The notes under the pieces are model-generated. The model made no database searches and was not told the DNA's origin. It was given only the letters and a program-made list of their open reading frames with translations. From Rhodoferax lacus (GTDB lineage: Bacteria; Pseudomonadota; Gammaproteobacteria; Burkholderiales; Burkholderiaceae_C), in contig NZ_QFZK01000003.1 of assembly GCF_003415675.1 (NCBI RefSeq), forward strand, positions 62,001 through 126,000: DNA of 64,000 nucleotides, written 5' to 3'. A program made the translations under genes and the position numbers. This document shows, in pieces, positions 31,896-39,952 of this stretch. Numbering within the stretch: the first letter of the stretch is position 1; every line of letters begins with the position of its first letter.

Positions 31896-33830
31896 CTAAA
31901 AATCCACCGCCGGGCGCATGGCGGACGGCCGCACATAACGCCAGCGGCCCAGCCAGCAGGCGCTGACCAGCGCGGCCCCGCAGGTCAGTGCGATCACCGA
32001 CATGGGGTGCTGCCATTCACCGCCGTAGGCGCCAAACATGCTGATCTTCATGGCGCGCACCACCCAGGTCAGGGGCAGCCAGGGGCTGATCTCACTGAAC
32101 AGCGTGCCACTGAGCTCCACGGGCAGGATGCCGCCGGAGCTTGACAGTTGCACCGCCAGAAAAATCATCGACAGGGCCTTGCCTGCGTCACCCATCACGC
32201 GGGTCAGCGCAATCACAATGCACAGAAAGGTAACCGACGACAGGCACAGCGTCAGCGTGAACAGGCCCGGCTCTGCGATGCGGATATGCAGGCCCCACAC
32301 CACGGTGGCGTAGACCATGGCGGCCTGCAGCAACACCACCGCAGTGGGAATGGCGATCTTGCCCGCCAGCTTGGCCGGATTGGAGAAATGCAGCGCATGC
32401 TTGGGCTGCGAGCGCACATGGATCAAAAAGGCCGCCACACCCGCACCCAGCCAGAGTGCGGCCGGAAGGATGTTGGGCGCAAAGGCGCTTCCACTGTTGG
32501 CCACCGGGGCTTCCATTTCCACCACCGGGCTGACCGAGTTGGCCAGTCCCTGCGCACTGCCATCGGGCTTGTCCACATCGGCGGGCAGCGAGGTGGCCAG
32601 CAGGTCCAGACCGGCGCTCAGGCGGTCGGCCCCCTGCTTGCTGGCCTGCACCCCGGTGGCCAGTGCGGCCGTGCCACTGGCCAGGGTGTCGGTGCCGTGG
32701 TCCAGTTCGTCAAGCTGGCTCTCCTCGGGCAACTTTTGCACCATGCTGCGAACGCCAAGGTTCATGGCGCGCACGCCGGTGGTGAGTGCACCCACGCCAG
32801 AGCTGAGCTTGTCTGCGCCGTCGGACAGCCTGCCCTGGGCGTCGGAGGCAGCGTGCAACCCGGTGTCGAGCTGGGTCACGCCAGTCAGCAGCAAGTCCAG
32901 GTTGTCACCTACCTTGGACGGCACCAGCAGGCTGTCGCGGGCCTGGTCCCGGAAGCTGGCCACGCTGCTGCGCACGCCCTGGCTGCCGGTCTGCAATTCG
33001 GCCATGCCCCGGCCCAGCTCCTCGTGTCCGGCAGCCAGCTGTTCAGCCCCGGTTTTGAGTTTGTCCAGCTCGCTGTTGCGCGGGCGCTTGGCATCCAGTG
33101 TGCGCAGGCCGCCACCCAATTGTTTGACACCGCTGCTGAGCTGGTCCACGCCGCTGTTGACACGCTGCGAACCCGTGGCCGCCTGGCGTGCACCGTTGAG
33201 CAGTGGCAGCATGCCTTTGCTCAGCTCATGCGCGCCGATCTGCAACTGCTCCACGCCTTCACGCAGGCGATCCACACTGCGTTGCGATCCTGCGGCATTG
33301 AGCAGAACCAGCTTCCAGCGCCGCTCGTTCAGGCTCTCATTGACATCGTGGCCCAGTTCGCGGGCAAAGTTGCGCGCCAGCAGGGCGCTCTCAAAGTTGT
33401 TGCCTTCCGAGCTGACCACCGTCAGCTTGCCTGCACCCGCCTCATGGCCGGGAATGGCATTGGAGCTGAAGTCCGGTGGAATGATGAGAGCAAAGGCCAG
33501 CGCTCCACTGCGCACGGCCTGGCGTGCGGCGCCCTCACTGTCAAAGTCCTTGAAGCCGAAGGTCTGGCGCCGGCGCAGGGTGTTGGCGACTTCCCAGCCC
33601 GCGTTGAAGACCTGGCCGCGGTACTCCACACCCGCATCCAGGTTGACCAAGCCCACGGGCAGGGTGTTGATGCGCGAGGCCGGGTCCCACATGCTGCTGA
33701 GGTAGATAAAGGCGTACAGCGCCGGGATGAGCACCACCATCAAGGTGGCGGCAATCAGCTTGGGAAAGCGCAGGAAGAATTGCAGCTCCAGGCGCAGCAC
33801 AAACAGGATCTGTTGGGGCAGGTACTTCAT
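31896..33830 (-). CDS. YhgE/Pip-family membrane protein (ABC-2 type permease fold)
   Basis: 644 residues. TM1 at about 20-42 (PKLIAATLMVVLIPALYAFIYL) is followed by the characteristic extracytoplasmic domain (LPVGLVNLDAGVEYRG, ALIIPPDFSSNAIPG), a long run of heptad-like coiled coil with SGVxxLxxG repeats (about 200-440), then five or six C-terminal helices. This is the YhgE/Pip plan, related to phage infection protein and some ABC-2 permeases. ATG 33830 is chosen because sequence further upstream lacks family similarity. The function is unknown; no ATPase gene lies next to it. Confidence 0.86.
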   Translation of the reverse strand: MKYLPQQILFVLRLELQFFLRFPKLIAATLMVVLIPALYAFIYLSSMWDPASRINTLPVGLVNLDAGVEYRGQVFNAGWEVANTLRRRQTFGFKDFDSEGAARQAVRSGALAFALIIPPDFSSNAIPGHEAGAGKLTVVSSEGNNFESALLARNFARELGHDVNESLNERRWKLVLLNAAGSQRSVDRLREGVEQLQIGAHELSKGMLPLLNGARQAATGSQRVNSGVDQLSSGVKQLGGGLRTLDAKRPRNSELDKLKTGAEQLAAGHEELGRGMAELQTGSQGVRSSVASFRDQARDSLLVPSKVGDNLDLLLTGVTQLDTGLHAASDAQGRLSDGADKLSSGVGALTTGVRAMNLGVRSMVQKLPEESQLDELDHGTDTLASGTAALATGVQASKQGADRLSAGLDLLATSLPADVDKPDGSAQGLANSVSPVVEMEAPVANSGSAFAPNILPAALWLGAGVAAFLIHVRSQPKHALHFSNPAKLAGKIAIPTAVVLLQAAMVYATVVWGLHIRIAEPGLFTLTLCLSSVTFLCIVIALTRVMGDAGKALSMIFLAVQLSSSGGILPVELSGTLFSEISPWLPLTWVVRAMKISMFGAYGGEWQHPMSVIALTCGAALVSACWLGRWRYVRPSAMRPAVDF

Positions 33831-33892
33831 GCGTTGTGCGGCGGCCGTCTGGCAGCTGCGGATTGTTCTTGGTGCATTGTCGCCTAGCCGGG

Positions 33893-35020
33893 CTACAAAC
33901 GGTAGCGTGCCAGAAAGCGGCGGTCTATCCAGTCCTTGAGCCACCAGACCCAGCGCCCCTGTGCGCTGTGCTCGCCCCAGCTTGCAATCGCAAAGTGGTC
34001 GCCGCAGGAGATCAGGTTGAGCGTGTGTTGGGGTGGCTGGTGTTCCAGAAGCAGCTGCCCGGCCAGCGTGGCGGCCAGATTCGTGGCCAGGGCCGGTCCG
34101 GCCCGCACGGCGTAGACGCCGCTGCGCGCCAGTGTGCGGTCCACACGGCTGCTCACATCCCCTGCGGCAAACACCTGGGCGTGGCTGGTGGAGCGCTGGC
34201 AGGCATCCACCGCCACAAAGCCTTGGGCGTCCAGCGCCAGGCCGCTGGGCTGCAGCCAGGCCGGGGCCTGTGCGCCCACGGTCAGCACCGGCACATCGCA
34301 GGCCAGGCTGGCGCCACTTGCCAGCAAAATCTCGCCGCTGCGCAGACCCGCCGCGCTGTCTGGCAGCAGGGTGATCTTTCGTTTCAGCAGGGCCGCCCGC
34401 AGCTTGGCCTGGACGCCTGCGTTGTAGCCCGCGCCCAGCGGCACATCGCCACACAGCAGGGTGATGGCCGCACCCGGCAGGCAGTGGCGCATGGCCATGG
34501 CCAGCTCCATGCCGGCTGCACCTGCACCCACCACGGCAATGCGCAGGGCACGGCTTTGTCCCATCTGCACCACCTGTGGCCAGAGCGCGCCAAAGGCCTC
34601 GATGGGGCGTATGAAGAGCGCATGTTCGCGCGCACCTGGCAAGCTCTGCTCGATCAGCGCGCGGTTCTGCACCGGGCCGGTGTTGATAGACAGCCAGTCG
34701 TAGTGCAGCACGCTGCCATCGTCGAGCTGCACGGTCTGTGCTTGCGCGTCCAGCGCGCTCACGCTGCGCTGCAGCCAGCGTATGCCACTGCGTTGCACCA
34801 GGGGCTGCAGCGGAATCACGCAGTCGTCCAGCGCGTAGTGGCCGGCCACAAAGCCGGGCACCATGCCGGAATACAGCTGCCGGTCATAGGGAGCAATCAG
34901 GGTGATCTGCGCACCGGTCCAAGGGGCTTGCGCCATTTGCGCCAGCACCTGCACATGAGCGTGGCCGGCGCCCAGCAGCAACAGTTGGCGCGCAGGGCCT
35001 TTGGCAGCCGCTGTGCTCAA
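33893..35020 (-). CDS. NDH-2-like FAD-dependent oxidoreductase
   Basis: 375 residues. FAD-binding LLLLGAGHAHVQVL at the N-terminus, second dinucleotide fold IAVVGAGAAGMELAMAM near the middle, and a C-terminal FAD-contact motif VFAAGDVSS. The GAGHAHV form is that of the NDH-like proteins often fused or linked to selenide-water dikinase (SelD); no selD is in the window. The start is a TTG at 35020 whose bases overlap the TGA of the preceding gene (TTGA), a sign of translational coupling. Electron donor and acceptor are unknown; a membrane quinone is possible. Confidence 0.82.
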   Translation of the reverse strand: MSTAAAKGPARQLLLLGAGHAHVQVLAQMAQAPWTGAQITLIAPYDRQLYSGMVPGFVAGHYALDDCVIPLQPLVQRSGIRWLQRSVSALDAQAQTVQLDDGSVLHYDWLSINTGPVQNRALIEQSLPGAREHALFIRPIEAFGALWPQVVQMGQSRALRIAVVGAGAAGMELAMAMRHCLPGAAITLLCGDVPLGAGYNAGVQAKLRAALLKRKITLLPDSAAGLRSGEILLASGASLACDVPVLTVGAQAPAWLQPSGLALDAQGFVAVDACQRSTSHAQVFAAGDVSSRVDRTLARSGVYAVRAGPALATNLAATLAGQLLLEHQPPQHTLNLISCGDHFAIASWGEHSAQGRWVWWLKDWIDRRFLARYRL

Positions 35021-37215
35021 CCCCGCCTCCAGGCGTGGAAGCGCTGGGCCCAGCGCAACAGGCCTTCGGGCTGGTGGGCACGGCGCCACTGGCCTGCGGC
35101 GTATTTGTTGGCCTCGGCCAGGGTGGGGTAGCTGTGCACCGTGCCCAGAATCTTGTTCAGCCCCAGGCCATGCTGCATGGCCAGCACGTATTCGGCCAAG
35201 AGCTCGGCGGCCTGTGCGCCCACAATGGTCACGCCCAGAATGCGGTCCTTGCCCGGCACCGTCAGCACCTTGACCCAACCGCGCTGCGTGCCGTCGGCAA
35301 TGGCACGGTCCAGCTCGGCGATGTCAAAGCGGGTGACTTCATAGGGCACTTTTTTGTCAGTGGCCTCACGTTCGTTCAGGCCCACGCGGGCCATCTCCGG
35401 GTCGGTGAAAGTGGCCTGGGGGATAGCCCGGTAGTTGACCTTGAAGCGTTTGAAATCACCAAACAGGGCGTTCACCGTGGCATACCAGGCCTGGTGCGCG
35501 GCCACATGGGTGAACTGGTAGGGGCCGGCCACGTCGCCTGCGGCATAGATGTTGGGGTAGACGGTTTGCAGGTGCGCATCGGTGAGCACGGTCTTGGCCG
35601 TGTCCACGCCCAGCGCCTCCAGGCCGTAGCCGGTGAGGCGGGCGCTGCGGCCCACGGCGCACAGCAGCAGGTCGAATTCCACATGCAGCTCTTGCCTGGC
35701 GCCGTGCGAGCTGCCTGGTGCAGCGCCCGGGCCCTGTGGTTGCAATACCAGCACCTTGCGCTCGCCCTGCAACGCGCAGCGCAGCGCCTTGTGGCCGGTG
35801 AGCACCTGCACCCCATCGGCCTGCAATGCGGCCTGGGCCAGTGCGGACACTTCGTCGTCTTCGCGCAGCAGCAGGCGATCGGCCATTTCCACCTGCGTTA
35901 CCTCTGCCCCCAGGCGCGCAAAGGCCTGGGCCAGCTCGCAGCCAATCGGCCCGCCACCCAGCACCACCCAGCGCTTGGGCAGGCTGTCCAGGGTGCTCAG
36001 GTGGGCCCACAGGGTGTCGCTGGTCTGGTAGCCCACGTCCGCCAGGCCCGGCAAGGGCGGCACCACCGGCTGTGCGCCTGCGGCAACCACGATGCTGCGG
36101 GTGGTCAGCGTGCGCGTACCGCCACCGTTCAGGGCCACCTCCACCGTCCAGGGGCTGGTGATGGTTGCGTAGCCCTGCACCACATCCACGCCCAGGGCGG
36201 TGTAGCGTTCCACGCTGTCGTGCGGGGCAATGTCGGCCACCACCTGGTTGATGCGCTGCATCAGGGCCTTGAAATCGAGCACGGGCGCGTTGCTCTGCAG
36301 GCCGCAGTCGCCCGCCTTGCGCATTTGTTGTGCCACGCGGGCCGTGCGTATCAGGGCCTTGCTGGGCACGCAGCCGTAGTTCAGGCAGTCGCCGCCCATT
36401 TTGTAGGCCTCCACCAGCGTGACCTTGGCGCGCACGGCGGCGGCAATATAGGCCGACACCAGCCCCCCGGCACCGGCACCTATCACCACCAGGTTGCGCT
36501 CAAACGTCTTGGGCTTGTGGCTGCGCCAAGGCGCATACACGCGGCGCTGCTCCACGCGCTTCCAGACGGCGCTTACCAGCAGCGGGAACAGGCCGAGCAA
36601 CACCAGCGAGCCCAGCAGGGCGGGGCTGGCCACGTCCGACAGGCTCTGCAGGCTGGCCAGTTGCAGGCCCGCATTCACATACACCGCCGTGCCCACCAGC
36701 ATGCCGAGCTGGCTGACCCAGTAAAACGTCCAGCTGCGCAAGGCGGTCAGGCCCATGGTCAGGTTGATCAGAAAAAACGGCACCACCGGTATCAGGCGCA
36801 GGCCAAACAGGTAGAGCGCGCCTTCCTTTTGCAGCCCGGCATTGATAGCCTGCAGTTGCACGGCAAAGCGGCTCTGCACCAGGTCGCGCAGCAGCCAGCG
36901 CGCCAGCCAGAACGACAGGGTGGCGCCCAGGCTGGAGGCAAAGGAGGTGAGCAGCAGGCCCCAGCCAAAACCAAACACGGCGCCGCCGGCCAGCGTCAGG
37001 ATGGCGGCGCCCGGCAAGGAGAGCGACGCCACCGCCAGGTACAGCAGGAAGTAGCCTGCCCGAACGTCCCAGGGGTGTTGGGCATACAGGGCAGCGAACT
37101 CGGCGTGGCGCTGCTGCAAGGTGGCCAGGCTGAGGTAGCGGTGCAAGCCCAGGCCAAAGAACAGGGCCACGGCCGCAGCCAAAACGCCCAGAAGCAACCA
37201 GCGTGAGGCCTTCAT
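35017..37215 (-). CDS. fusion of VTT (TVP38/DedA-like) membrane domain and mercuric-reductase-like flavoenzyme
   Basis: 732 residues. The first 220 carry a TVP38/TMEM64 (VTT) membrane domain with about six helices (GGAVFGFGWGLLLTSFASSL, RLIPVVPFFLINLTMGLT). From 240 a class I pyridine nucleotide-disulfide oxidoreductase follows: FAD motif VVIGAGAGGLVSAY, redox pair Cys277/Cys282 (GGDCLNYGCVPSK), NAD-binding VVLGGGPIGCELAQAF, AAGDVAGPYQF and the C-terminal HSYPTLAEA that supplies the acid/base His-Glu. MerA-like, but the metal-binding tail Cys pair of MerA is not present. ATG 37215 overlaps the preceding stop (ATGA). Probably a membrane-anchored disulfide or quinone reductase. Confidence 0.88.
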   Translation of the reverse strand: MKASRWLLLGVLAAAVALFFGLGLHRYLSLATLQQRHAEFAALYAQHPWDVRAGYFLLYLAVASLSLPGAAILTLAGGAVFGFGWGLLLTSFASSLGATLSFWLARWLLRDLVQSRFAVQLQAINAGLQKEGALYLFGLRLIPVVPFFLINLTMGLTALRSWTFYWVSQLGMLVGTAVYVNAGLQLASLQSLSDVASPALLGSLVLLGLFPLLVSAVWKRVEQRRVYAPWRSHKPKTFERNLVVIGAGAGGLVSAYIAAAVRAKVTLVEAYKMGGDCLNYGCVPSKALIRTARVAQQMRKAGDCGLQSNAPVLDFKALMQRINQVVADIAPHDSVERYTALGVDVVQGYATITSPWTVEVALNGGGTRTLTTRSIVVAAGAQPVVPPLPGLADVGYQTSDTLWAHLSTLDSLPKRWVVLGGGPIGCELAQAFARLGAEVTQVEMADRLLLREDDEVSALAQAALQADGVQVLTGHKALRCALQGERKVLVLQPQGPGAAPGSSHGARQELHVEFDLLLCAVGRSARLTGYGLEALGVDTAKTVLTDAHLQTVYPNIYAAGDVAGPYQFTHVAAHQAWYATVNALFGDFKRFKVNYRAIPQATFTDPEMARVGLNEREATDKKVPYEVTRFDIAELDRAIADGTQRGWVKVLTVPGKDRILGVTIVGAQAAELLAEYVLAMQHGLGLNKILGTVHSYPTLAEANKYAAGQWRRAHQPEGLLRWAQRFHAWRRG

Positions 37216-37817
37216 TGGAATGACCTCCAGCCCCACCAGATGCGCGTGGCAGTGGTGATGGCGCACAGACAGGCAAAGCCATAGGCCAGGGGCGCAAAGT
37301 GCTGCGGCCACAGGCACATGGCCAAGAACAGCGCCAGGGTTTCGGTGGCCTCTGTCAGGCCGCCCAGAAAGTACAGCGACTTGTCTGGCCACACCAGACT
37401 GGCCAGCCCGCGCTTGGCGGCAAAGGCGGCGTAGGCCAGGAAGCTCGAGGCTGTGCCCATGAAGGCGGTCAGCAGCACCGCCGCTGGCAGCGCGTTATCC
37501 GTTGGCTGCGCAATGGCAAAGGCCAGCGGGATGCTGGCGTAAAACAGAAAGTCCAGTGCAATGTCCAGAAAGCCGCCCGCATCGGTGGCCTGTGTATGGC
37601 GTGCCACCGCACCGTCCAGCGCGTCACACAGGCGCGACAGCAATATGAGCGCCGCTCCGGCCAAATACATCTGCAGGCCAATGGCCAGCGCGGCCGCCAT
37701 GCCGATGGCAAAACCCGTCAGGGTGATCAGGTTGGCACCGATGCCGGCCCCACTGAGCGCGCGGGCGGCCGCAACCATGGCGGGGCGAAGCAGGGCCGTG
37801 GCGAAGCGGTCTAGCAT
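37212..37817 (-). CDS. CDP-alcohol phosphatidyltransferase family protein
   Basis: 201 residues, about six membrane helices. The catalytic motif is visible as CDALDGAVAR near residue 65 followed by GGFLDIALD, the DG..AR...G..D...D pattern of this family that transfers a CDP-linked alcohol to lipid. PgsA and PssA are closest in size, but the actual substrate cannot be deduced. It is the first of three overlapping genes with the VTT-oxidoreductase and the NDH-like enzyme, so a lipid-linked redox role is plausible but unproved. Confidence 0.88.
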   Translation of the reverse strand: MLDRFATALLRPAMVAAARALSGAGIGANLITLTGFAIGMAAALAIGLQMYLAGAALILLSRLCDALDGAVARHTQATDAGGFLDIALDFLFYASIPLAFAIAQPTDNALPAAVLLTAFMGTASSFLAYAAFAAKRGLASLVWPDKSLYFLGGLTEATETLALFLAMCLWPQHFAPLAYGFACLCAITTATRIWWGWRSFQ

Positions 37818-38018
37818 GAAGGGGGGTTATGGGGCATGACTAAGCGCATGGTACCGCGCGATGGAGGTGCCCTGCTTGGGGCAGAAAGGCGCCATTTGCG
37901 CAACACGTTGTTGGTGTTTGTTGCGCTGCGGTATCAATCGGCCGCTCTGTTGATGCCAGTCAATCTCTCACAGCGCGGCCCGGATGAAGATGGGGCAAAG
38001 AGCACGCAGGAGATTCGC

Positions 38019-38417
38019 ATGGCACTCGACTGGAAAGACACCCACATGGTTGGTGACTGCACGATGGACGCAGAGCACCAGGAGTGGTTTCAATTGGCCA
38101 ACCAGTTTCTGATGGCGGGTGAGCGCCAGTCCATGCACGCGTCCGGCAAGGTTTTCTCGCAATACACCAAGCATCACTTTGTGAACGAAGAAGCCTTGAT
38201 GCACAAGACCCAATTCCCCTACACCGCGACGCACATCAAAGAGCATGAACGGCTAGTCAGCAACCTAGACAAGATACTGGACGTTGTGGGGATGGACGTG
38301 CTGTCACAGGCAGAGCTTGAAGATTTTGTGGCCCTGTCGCTTGCCAAGCACATAGCCAACTACGACCGTCCCTTTGCGGTGTATGTCAGGCGCAATGGGG
38401 CGGTAGCGCCTGCTTAG
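38019..38417 (+). CDS. bacteriohemerythrin
   Basis: 132 residues. Di-iron ligands are visible as His20 (DAEHQEWF), His53 and Glu57 (HHFVNEE), His72 and His76 (HIKEH), His111 and Asp116 (HIANYD). A single-domain oxygen-binding hemerythrin. ATG 38019 has AGGAG seven bases upstream; the longer open frame from 37836 has no ribosome site and no family similarity. It stands alone, divergent from the phosphatidyltransferase gene. It may store or sense oxygen, or supply it to enzymes. Confidence 0.9.
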   Translation: MALDWKDTHMVGDCTMDAEHQEWFQLANQFLMAGERQSMHASGKVFSQYTKHHFVNEEALMHKTQFPYTATHIKEHERLVSNLDKILDVVGMDVLSQAELEDFVALSLAKHIANYDRPFAVYVRRNGAVAPA

Positions 38418-38431
38418 GTCTTGCTTCGTGT

Positions 38432-38524
38432 TTAAACGCCGCCTTTGCCAGTGGGACGCTTGTTGGTGATGCGAACGCCTTCAAGGCCGTGTTGACCAGC
38501 TTTGATACCTGTTTGAACTTTCAT
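38432..38524 (-). CDS. short peptide ORF (30 residues), unknown
   Basis: Starts with ATG 38522-38524, preceded six bases upstream by AGGAG, and ends with TAA at 38432-38434. The peptide begins MKVQTGIKAGQHG and ends TNKRPTGKGGV; it is Lys/Gly-rich and without a signal sequence. Short peptides starting MKVxT.xKAG are found in several bacteria and some are suspected precursor peptides, but I do not know this one. No modification enzyme is next to it. Too short for ordinary gene callers. Confidence 0.5.
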   Translation of the reverse strand: MKVQTGIKAGQHGLEGVRITNKRPTGKGGV

Positions 38525-38882
38525 GTGGAACTCCTGATGTGACTATGGTTGTATGCAGGCACCCTGCCTTCACACTCGGCGGCCCAGGTTCACCTTCTGT
38601 GGCTACCTGTTTGCCAATGCAGGAATACTAAAAGTCGCGTGCCAGACGCGACACTGTTGAAGGTCTTTTTCCGGGCTCACTTTGGTTGCTTTGTTTTCAG
38701 ACTTTGGTCTGAAGATTCAATGAATCGCCCGCTGTGCAGATAGTGGGCATCCGCCCAGACAAGTCCCGTTTGTCCGGTGTGGAAATGACGGCTGCTACGG
38801 AGCCATTCACCCAGAAGCCATGGCCGGCCAATGTTGCCGTGGCAACGGTTGGTCTTCGGCAAAAGCGCTGATTGGCGGCAAG
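38525..38882. other. 358-bp intergenic stretch
   Basis: No supported protein gene. It includes a 7-bp inverted repeat TTCAGAC/GTCTGAA with a 4-base loop at 38696-38713 without a convincing T-run, and should hold the promoter of the short ORF at 38432-38524. Nothing else was recognised. Confidence 0.5.
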
Positions 38883-39503
38883 CTACAGCCGCGTCACCAG
38901 CGCCGCATCGGCCACATCTTGCGCGTCATGCGTAACCAGCAGCGCCGGTATGCCCCGGGCGCTCACCAGGCCAAACACCAGTGCGCGCATGCGTTGTCGC
39001 AAGGCGGCGTCCAGCTTGTTGAAGGGCTCGTCCAGCAGCAGGGCCTGCGGCTGCGCCAGCAGGGCGCGGGCCAGGGCCACGCGGGCGCGCTGGCCGCCCG
39101 ACAGGGTGGCGGGGTCGGCGTGCAGAAAGTCGGACATTTCCACGTCGTGCAGGGCTTGCAGCATCAAGGCCTCGCGGGTTTTTGCTTCGCCCCGGGGCAG
39201 GGCGAACAGCAGGTTCTCGCGCACCGTCATGTGGGGAAACAGCAGGTCGTCCTGGAACAGAATGCCCACGCGTCGGGCCCGGGTGGGCAGCGTGTCCAGC
39301 CGCTGGCCGCCCAAATACACGCTGCCCTCAAAGCGCATGGATGCATCCAGCGTGCCGCAGACGGCGGCCAGCAGGCTGGACTTGCCGCTGCCGCTCGCTC
39401 CCATGAGCGTGTGCACGCTGCCGGGGGCAATCTCCAGCCCCAGGTCGCGCAGCAACACGCCGGCCGGGCTGGCCAGGGTGCGCACGGCTATTGATAAGCT
39501 CAT
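38883..39503 (-). CDS. ABC transporter ATP-binding protein, YnjD-like
   Basis: 206 residues. Walker A GASGSGKSSLL near residue 36, Q-loop FQDDLLFPHMTV, signature LSGGQRARVALARALL, Walker B ALLLDEPF and switch histidine VTHD. It is the nucleotide-binding subunit for the permease at 39949-41688 and the binding protein at 43703-44929. The start overlaps the stop of the Rieske gene (ATGA). Substrate unknown; similar ynjBCD sets are often annotated as thiamin-like or iron-like, without proof. Confidence 0.9.
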   Translation of the reverse strand: MSLSIAVRTLASPAGVLLRDLGLEIAPGSVHTLMGASGSGKSSLLAAVCGTLDASMRFEGSVYLGGQRLDTLPTRARRVGILFQDDLLFPHMTVRENLLFALPRGEAKTREALMLQALHDVEMSDFLHADPATLSGGQRARVALARALLAQPQALLLDEPFNKLDAALRQRMRALVFGLVSARGIPALLVTHDAQDVADAALVTRL

Positions 39504-39952
39504 GCGATGGCGGCAATGCGGATGGCGCCGTCGGCATCCAACTGCAGGGGGATGGCTATGAGCGCATCACCCTCGCAGTCACCCCGGTCGCACACGCCAT
39601 CGCTCCAGCGAAAGCGGGCGTAGTGCACGTTGCAGGTCAGGCTGGTGTGGGGCTGGAACTGCAGCAGGTCCTGGCGGCTGGCCAGCGGCACGCCGAAGTG
39701 GGCGCAGCGGTTTACATAGGCTTTGATTTCCAGGCCGCTGCGCAGCAGCAGCACGCGAAAAGGGTGTTGCTGTGCGCTGTCTGCCGCCGCAAACACGTGC
39801 TGCATGAGCACCTGCCCGTCCTGCAAGGCACCCTGCTGGCCCAGCAGGGTGCCGGGCGCGGGCGCATGCGGCAGGGTGTGCCAGGGCACGGGCGGCGCGG
39901 GTGCGGGCGCACCTAAGGGCGTAAGGGGGGCAACAGGCTTGGGCTCGCTCAT
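39500..39952 (-). CDS. Rieske [2Fe-2S] domain protein
   Basis: 150 residues. Cluster motifs NRCAHFGVPL (Cys-x-His) and LTCNVHYARF (Cys-x2-His) are visible near residues 85 and 110, with a Pro/Ala-rich N-terminal 30 residues and no signal sequence. Probably a small soluble electron carrier. It is wedged between the permease and ATPase genes with ATGA overlaps on both sides, unusual for an ABC transporter operon. Confidence 0.88.
   Translation of the reverse strand: MSEPKPVAPLTPLGAPAPAPPVPWHTLPHAPAPGTLLGQQGALQDGQVLMQHVFAAADSAQQHPFRVLLLRSGLEIKAYVNRCAHFGVPLASRQDLLQFQPHTSLTCNVHYARFRWSDGVCDRGDCEGDALIAIPLQLDADGAIRIAAIA

Noticed and set aside
38645..38670. Sigma-54 promoter for the short ORF (TGGCAC on the minus strand)
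   Set aside because: The GC of the -12 element is missing at the required 10-base spacing.
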